Source of the DNA: Brachionus koreanus
Taxonomy: Eukaryota > Rotifera > Eurotatoria > Ploima > Brachionidae
NCBI GenBank assembly: GCA_016987375.1
Contig: PJRA01000555.1
Span: 144,920-172,118, forward strand
Direction of reading: 5' to 3'
Length of the DNA stretch: 27,199 nt
Shown: one piece after another, positions 21,642 through 27,199 of the stretch
How positions within the stretch are numbered: the first letter of the stretch is position 1
Layout: every line of letters starts with the position of its first letter
The notes under the pieces: model-generated
The model's input: only the letters and a program-made list of their open reading frames with translations
What the model was told of the DNA's origin: nothing
The model's database searches: none
Made by a program: the position numbers and the translations under genes

Positions 21642-22830
21642 ATGACATCCAAAGACAAACTTCAAAGACAACAGGAAAAATTTCAAGCTATTTTGAGCTC
21701 TTTACTAAGAGAAGAAGACAACAAGTACTGTGCGGACTGCGATGCCAAGGGGCCAAGGTGGGCTTCTTGGAACATAGGTGTTTTTTTGTGTATTCGCTGC
21801 GCTGGCATACACCGAAATCTCGGGGTGCATATTTCAAGAGTAAAATCAGTGAATCTAGACCAATGGACACCAGAACAAATTGCTGTATGCTTGCTTTTAT
21901 CAATTCAGAAAAATTAAGCTAATTTTTTTTTCTAAGTCAATACAAGCTATGGGTAATAGTAGAGCTAAGGCAATTTATGAATGTAACCTTACAGATAATT
22001 ATAGACGCTCAAACAGTGACTCTGCAATGGAACAGTTTATTAGAAGCAAATATGAAACGCGTAAATGGATTGACAAAAACTGGACGCCTTCGGTCATTAC
22101 TGTTCCACCAGAAGTAAAAATTTCTACTAAACTAGAATTCAACTAGAAATAAAAATTTGAAATCAATTTTTTTTTATTTATTTAGCTTATACAAGATGAA
22201 AAAGAAAAAAAGAAAAATTCGTCAGAAAAGCCCAAAATTGAAATTAAGATGAAGACAGATGTAGCAAAGAAATCCAACGGTGCTTCAAAATTGGAAAATA
22301 AACAGGTTGAGAAGAAAGAAAATCGCGATGAATTTTTGGTTGAGTTTGGCCCCGAAGTCTCGTCAAATACAGTTCAAAATAAAAACATCAATGATGAGCT
22401 TGGCGAGCTTTTCGCCAATTTTACAGTGGAAGCATCTGATAAGTCGCAAAATAATCCTCAGAATCAAACAGCCATGTCAGATATACTTCTCCTGGGAGAT
22501 ACAAATCCTAGCGTTTCAACGAATAATAAAATAGACACCAATTCCATCTTAGCTTTGTACGGCACATCCGGCTCAAAAATGTCAATACCTTCAATGATTC
22601 CATCATCATCCTTTCAGCAAATAAACAATCAACCTGCCTTTCAAAATCAATACCAAAACAATCAAAGCCAAAATCAACTTGAAAATTTATTTCCTAACAA
22701 AACCAACCATGTTGGACAAAACCAAAATGCAAATAAGAATTTATTTGATTTTGATCTATTTGAAAAAACCGGTAATAATACGACTAGTGTTGCATCAAAA
22801 ACAGTACCTGCCGATTTATGGCACATGTAA
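21642..22830 (+). CDS. SMAP: SMAP-family ArfGAP (stromal membrane-associated protein 1/2 orthologue)
   Basis: SMAP proteins stimulate GTP hydrolysis on Arf6/Arf1 and act in clathrin-dependent vesicle traffic. Exons are 21642-21884, 21937-22113 and 22186-22830, all in phase 0, giving 354 residues. The ArfGAP zinc finger is complete: CADC-x16-CIRC (residues 30-52), with the catalytic-arginine context [32 protein letters not shown] and [13 protein letters not shown] are almost identical to vertebrate SMAP1. The second exon adds [11 protein letters not shown] and [15 protein letters not shown], as expected for the family. The third exon is a Lys-rich then Asn/Gln/Ser-rich disordered tail with DILLLGD, a possible degenerate clathrin-box motif, and ends ADLWHM. 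Human SMAP1 is about 100 residues longer, the difference lying in the tail. The start ATG aligns with the family N-terminus. Confidence 0.95.
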
Positions 22831-23357
22831 CTGTACTAAATATTTATGTTTATTTTTCAAAATCCATTTATAAAGAAAATAATATGTGAAGTGAATTAAA
22901 GTGGATGAGAAAGCTTCTTCTTTTTTTTTTACTTTAAAAAAATATTTAATCTTCAATTATTTAATATAGCTTATTTCTAAAAATTTGAAAATAAATTATT
23001 TTTTTTAATTTATCTTTATGAACAGAAGAAAAGGGTACGGATGTTCATAGAGTAATGGACGTTTTATTTTTAGATTGATAAAAAAAAACATGTTCCTCGA
23101 ATCTAAAGACTATGAAATTTATACGAATGTAACTTAAATGATGTAAAAAATTAATTATTATCTTAATTTAAATGTTGCTTATTTTTTAAATAAAGTCAAT
23201 GACATTGTGTGTGACCTTTTCACAAATATATTCCCGACACATTGCCTTTTAGGAATTTAAGTTTTAAATATAATCTTATAGAAAATTTTACAAGGATTTT
23301 AACAGAGTTGTATTTAAGTCAAGTCAGTGACTTGAATTATTTTATTTTTAATGATTC
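22831..23357. other. 3' flank of the ArfGAP gene, AT-rich
   Basis: There is no coding sequence. The stretch includes the presumed 3' UTR. No strong polyadenylation signal lies near the stop; the first exact AATAAA is at about 22990. Nothing else was recognised. Confidence 0.45.
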
Positions 23358-24131
23358 TATTTGATAGTGTTCACAGAGAAACCCTATGGGCCGTGCTTAG
23401 ATCGTATGTCATTCCTCAGAAAATCATAAATTAATAAAGCTTTTTTATGATAATTTTGAGTGCAACGTGATTCTACAGGAGGGTACATCAGAATACTTCG
23501 AAATTAAGACAGGGGTCCGTCAGGGATGCATTCTTTCTCCATTACTTTTCTTGACCCTCATCGACTTTGCAATGAGGAAAAGCACTGAAGGACAGAGAAC
23601 TGGCATTTATTGGGAAATGCCTATGGGTCGGATGGAAAATCTCGAAGATCTTGATTTTGCGGATGATATTGCCCTAATATCGATGGAGAGTCATATGAGA
23701 CCGAGAAGCTGAAACGCAACACTGGATATGCTGGCCTAGAGATAAACACACGAAAAACAGAAATTATTTGCATAAACAAAAAACTCAATGCACCGATTTC
23801 TGTTGGAGACGAAAATCTTAAATGCGTCGACAGCTTTAAATACCTAGGAAGCGTGATTAGCAAAAATGGTGGCTCCGAAGAAGACATTCGAGACAGATTA
23901 ACAAAGGGCAGAACTGCTTTCTTCAAATTAAGGCATATGTGGAAATCGTCAATCCTTCGACTGAGGACTAAATTGCATCTTTATAGTAGTCTTGTCAAAT
24001 CTGTATTGTTGTATGGATCTGAATGCTGGAGAATGACTGATAGTGATCGTCAAAAGATCCAAGTATTCCATAACAATTGCCTACGAAAAATTTTGAGAAT
24101 CTTCTATCCGAAAGTTATTACACAGTGTTAA
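23358..24131 (+). pseudogene. LINE reverse transcriptase fragment (RTE/craniofacial-protein-like type)
   Basis: FDSVHRETLWAVLRSYVIP starts near 23360. After a shift, KLFYDNFECNVILQEGTSEY continues, with GVRQGCILSPLLF (from 23512) and DFADDIALIS, whose F-A-D-D active site at 23656-23667 is intact. A shift near 23700 leads to INTRKTEIICINKK, DSFKYLGSVISKNGGSEEDI, LRTKLHLYSSLVKSVLLYG and FHNNCLRKILRIFYPKVI, the thumb and C-terminal region. This type of RT is often misnamed craniofacial development protein 2 in databases. It lacks the RT fingers and endonuclease at the 5' side and stops before the usual end at TAA 24129-24131. Two frameshifts are visible. It appears younger than the other LINE pieces in the window. 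Confidence 0.88.
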
Positions 24132-25092
24132 ATACTAGTAACTTGCTTAACGCATGAGATCATAGTATTGCACTTTGAAACTATAGACATATAAGTTGGC
24201 AAGAGTCGGTGTTGTAGTTATTGTATCTTCTTTCCAATAAGGAACAATTAAGTAAACTGATATTATAAAGAACAATAAGAAATAGAAATCTTTTCAGCTT
24301 TTTTTTTAATTTCAAAATTTCACAAAAATATATTTCCATAAATTTAGGTTATTGTCATTTTTTCTCATGTAAAAAATTGATCTATCTGCAATCCTCGAAT
24401 AATTAGCTTCTACATTGCTAACGATCCTTTGTTCCAAAAATAGAAATGTTGAATTCTTTGTTATTTAATTTTTTGGATCCTTGCTTGTAAAATAAACAAT
24501 ATGGTCTTTGAAGTTAAAAAAGATGCAACGTGAACGCATGACTATAAGAAGTTACATGAATTGATAATTAATTCTTAGATTAAAGCTCACATCAGTCTCT
24601 AATTTTCTTTTTCATTAAGTTCGAAATTATTCTTCTATTTATCAAAGTAATAATCAATTTTGTGATGCTGGGAAATTCATTTTAAAATAAAATTTATCAA
24701 CTTTGATCTTATAATTTCTTTATAATATCATGAGAGCAAATTTCTTTGACAGAAAGACAAGTTTTTTATCTATAAGAAACGACAAGTCCTTATTGTGTAT
24801 TATGTCATACAATGACATATCTTAAAAATCGAAAAATTATGTTATAATAAGATTAAAATGTACTTCTTCATGCCTTTTTTAACCCCCATTTTGCAAAAAT
24901 TGATTTAAAATTTTTCCAAATCAAAATAAAATTTTTAGATTTTTATTTATAAAAATAATTGTTATTGAAAAAAAATTTTTCATTGTTCAATGCATACATA
25001 CAAAAAAAACACTAAAAAAAATATAAATATAAATAAATTTTATGTTTGGTTGTTCATTTTCCATATGATTACGGTTCCCTTTAATTAAAATT
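24132..25092. other. Intergenic region, 3' flank of WDR13
   Basis: There is no coding sequence on either strand. On the minus strand an AATAAA (24947-24942) lies about 145 bases past the WDR13 stop and may be its polyadenylation signal. The rest is AT-rich without recognisable elements. Confidence 0.45.
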
Positions 25093-26675
25093 TCATAAAA
25101 AAAATTCACTAAATAATCTAAAAATTCCTACATTGTTATCTCCTGATGCTAGCAAGCTAAGATCGTAATTCAGTCCAACATCTATTACTGGATATTCATG
25201 TTTTTCAAGCTTTACAATTAAAGGATCCTCATCGAAATCCATATCATAGATATACACACAATTATCTTCACTTCCAGTGCAGACTAGACTACTATTTTGC
25301 TGTTTTTTATTTATTACTGGACAAAAGGTCGACTTAATCATCAATTCATTTTGTTTGATGAGAATTCGTTTTCTCAGTCGTATTGACTGAATGTCAGAAT
25401 TGATCAGCTTGTATAGCAATAAAAAGTTAGGCATTGAGTTTACCAAAAGAGCTGACTCTTTGCTATTGAGATGCTTAAAGGACAAGCTGGTTATCGAGTA
25501 TCCATTATTACTAATTATTTTTTTTGTTTTATTAAGCTTTAAGTTGTAAATATTGAATTGAAATAGATGCACTGCTCCATTGTTGTCGCCTACCCAAAGA
25601 TTTGATCCAGTCGAGTCAAAGCACATGGCTTGTACTTTACCATTTACTTTTTGAAGACAATTTTTGCTAGCAATAATTCCAGTCGATAGATTGTAAACCT
25701 GAATTAGTCCCTTTGAATTTCCTGTCTAAAAATTTAAATTTTTTGAATAAATTTTTTATCCAATTTTTTTTTTTTATTTTACAAAAATCATGTTTTCATT
25801 AATAGGCAGAAAGCAGCAACAAAATATTTCTGAGTTGACAGTATCTCTTAAAATTCTCATGCATTTTCCTTTAGTTACTTGCCAAACCCGAGCAGTCGCA
25901 TCCAGAGATGCAGTTACAATCAAATCGTTGGTGGTGCTCCATTGCATGTCCATAATGGGCGCTTTATGGCCTTCTAGTTTATAGATCATTGTTGCCGGAG
26001 TAGGTATCACTTGACAAATAGCCAAAGTGCCATCAAAAGAACAGCTAGCAAGCAAACTTCGATCATTGTTTGCAAATTTTACCCCAGTGACCGATCCTGT
26101 ATGATTATTGAACACATGATTAACTTGAGCACAAAACAACTCGTCATAATTTTGTTTACTATTTACAGACCTTTGATTTGAGTGTAAGCTCTCTCTACTT
26201 AAATTTAAATTTGAAATTTTCGGATTCAATATGTTTGACATGTTTGTGAAATTGTTTAGTTTTCGTGAAAAATTGTCTTTCATGTCTAGATTAAGAGAGA
26301 TCGAGTCAACACTTGAGGCTTTGTTATTAGCTCTAGATCTATTTTGTAGACTGTAACTATTTAAACTTGAGTTTTCAAAAGATTGTCCAAATTTTTGCTC
26401 AAGTATTTGGGTTCTAAGATTCAAGTAGTCTCGTCTCTTTTGCAATGTATCCTCATCTTTACATTTCACTGAATTTTCTCTCATTATTTGGGTCCTACGA
26501 CGTAAGTACAATGTTCCTATTTTAAAGCTGAGTCCATTTTTTTTCAAATAAATTAATGTCTACTTAATTGGGAGTTTTGGCTGATCCTTTTGAAATTAAA
26601 CTTTGCATCTAGTGACAGAATTTCCTGCCAGATGTTGTTATTTATTTTTTCATTATTAGTTTTGCAGCAATTCAT
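25093..26675 (-). CDS. WDR13: WDR13 orthologue (WD40-repeat protein), complete, three exons
   Basis: WDR13 is a conserved WD40-propeller protein, mainly nuclear in vertebrates, probably a scaffold; its molecular role is poorly defined. Exons on the minus strand are 26675-26564, 26516-25783 and 25725-25093, giving 492 residues (human 485). The first intron is only 47 nt and its placement yields QLRTLYLRRRTQIMREN, matching the human N-terminal QFRTQYIRRRSQLLREN. The N-terminal WQEILSLDAKFN also aligns. WD repeats begin around residue 200: LASCSFDGTLAICQVIPTPA, GHKAPIMDMQWSTTNDLIV, TASLDATARVWQV, then STGSNLWVGDNNGAVHLFQF and CTGSEDNCVYIYDMD. The last blade, LNYDLSLLASGDNNVGIFRL, lacks the usual final Trp. 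A Ser/Asn-rich linker (about 60-140) replaces the human linker. The start ATG has no better upstream alternative. Confidence 0.94.
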
Positions 26676-26986
26676 TTTTTTTGGCTAAAAAAATTTATAA
26701 AAATCTTATAAAAATTTAAAAAAGATTAGATTATTGATTTTAAAAAAGATAAGTGTTATTATTTCTTATTTTATTTTGAATGAGAATGCATAAACGAAAT
26801 AGAATTTAGCATAAAATTTGAAAAAGTCAAACAAAATCTCAATTAGTCTTTTATTTTGTCTGAATATTTTCCAATTGATGATAAAAATATTTGCTAATAT
26901 TTTCAAAAGTTAAAAAAAAATCTTGTTTGACATTGCCCTAAGTCGATGCAACAGGCTATGTTTTGAATTTATTTTATTTTAAACTA
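26676..26986. other. Upstream flank of WDR13
   Basis: AT-rich non-coding DNA between the WDR13 start and the Tc1-like repeat. It should contain the WDR13 promoter, but I cannot identify a specific element. Confidence 0.4.
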
Positions 26987-27199
26987 CAGTGCTGGCATTA
27001 AGTTTGTAACGACCCTCATCTGATATCAGATGAGAATAATAAATGAGAATAATTGAACCACTGCTCCCATTTATACATGAGTATCATTAAGACCGTGACT
27101 ATGTTTTTTGGCCTGACTTAGCGTCTGCTCACTATTCTATGGTAAGCACAACATAAATGAACGAAAATGTAAATTATGTGACCAAAGATATCAACCCGC
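26987..27199 (+). mobile_element. Left end of a Tc1-like element (partial)
   Basis: A TA dinucleotide at 26985-26986 is followed by CAGTGCTGGC, the same start as the terminal inverted repeat of the Caenorhabditis Tc1 element (TA|CAGTGCTGGC). Tc1/mariner elements insert at TA. About 28 bases in, CTCATCTGAT is followed at once by its mirror complement, a 20-bp perfect palindrome (27015-27034). No transposase coding is visible in the remaining 165 bases. The element, or a solo or MITE derivative, continues beyond the window. Confidence 0.5.

Noticed and set aside
1..27199. CRISPR array, defence island, operon or other prokaryote-style system
   Set aside because: The window is eukaryotic with spliced genes. 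No regularly spaced repeats or co-oriented functional cluster was found.

Overview
The window is nuclear DNA from an AT-rich invertebrate animal. Spliced genes with short introns (mostly 47-75 nt), metazoan protein families (ABCA transporter, SMAP-type ArfGAP, WDR13) and a dense layer of decayed non-LTR retrotransposons and DDE transposases rule out a bacterium or virus. The very low GC, short introns and transposon mix are reminiscent of a monogonont rotifer such as Brachionus. That assignment is inference and rests on no diagnostic sequence.

Layout, left to right. Positions 1-2816 hold no host exon that I can find. They hold two transposase fossils: the C-terminal end of a DDE transposase at 639-1139, and a mariner-like element at 1110-2210 whose 5' third appears inverted. 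From 2817 to 9825 (+) there are 15 exons of an ABCA lipid-type ABC transporter: most of the first nucleotide-binding domain, the second membrane domain and the second nucleotide-binding domain. The first membrane domain and the start of NBD1 are not in the window. The 2.7-kb intron at 4060-6776 contains two LINE fragments and a 225-bp MITE. Positions 10190-12484 (-) hold a LINE with recognisable ORF1, endonuclease and RT pieces. It abuts the 3' end of another LINE on the + strand (12505-12910).

Positions 13617-14902 (-) encode a four-exon, 370-residue basic protein that I do not recognise. Positions 14903-19285 are mostly non-coding, with a LINE 3' fragment, an 18-N assembly gap, a tRNA-derived SINE-like sequence and an 844-bp fold-back element with about 175-bp terminal inverted repeats. 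A decayed LINE RT lies at 19290-20738 (+). The SMAP-type ArfGAP gene is at 21642-22830 (+), another LINE RT fragment at 23358-24131 (+), and the complete WDR13 orthologue at 25093-26675 (-). The right edge enters a Tc1-like inverted terminal sequence at 26987.

The four host genes are unrelated in function: membrane lipid transport, Arf/clathrin trafficking, a WD40 scaffold, and one unknown. They look like ordinary neighbours rather than a pathway. I see no CRISPR array, operon, rRNA, or convincing new multi-gene system. The items most worth a second look are the unrecognised 370-residue gene, the fold-back element with its adjoining SINE, the small MITE next to an ABCA splice acceptor, and the missing 5' half of the ABCA gene.
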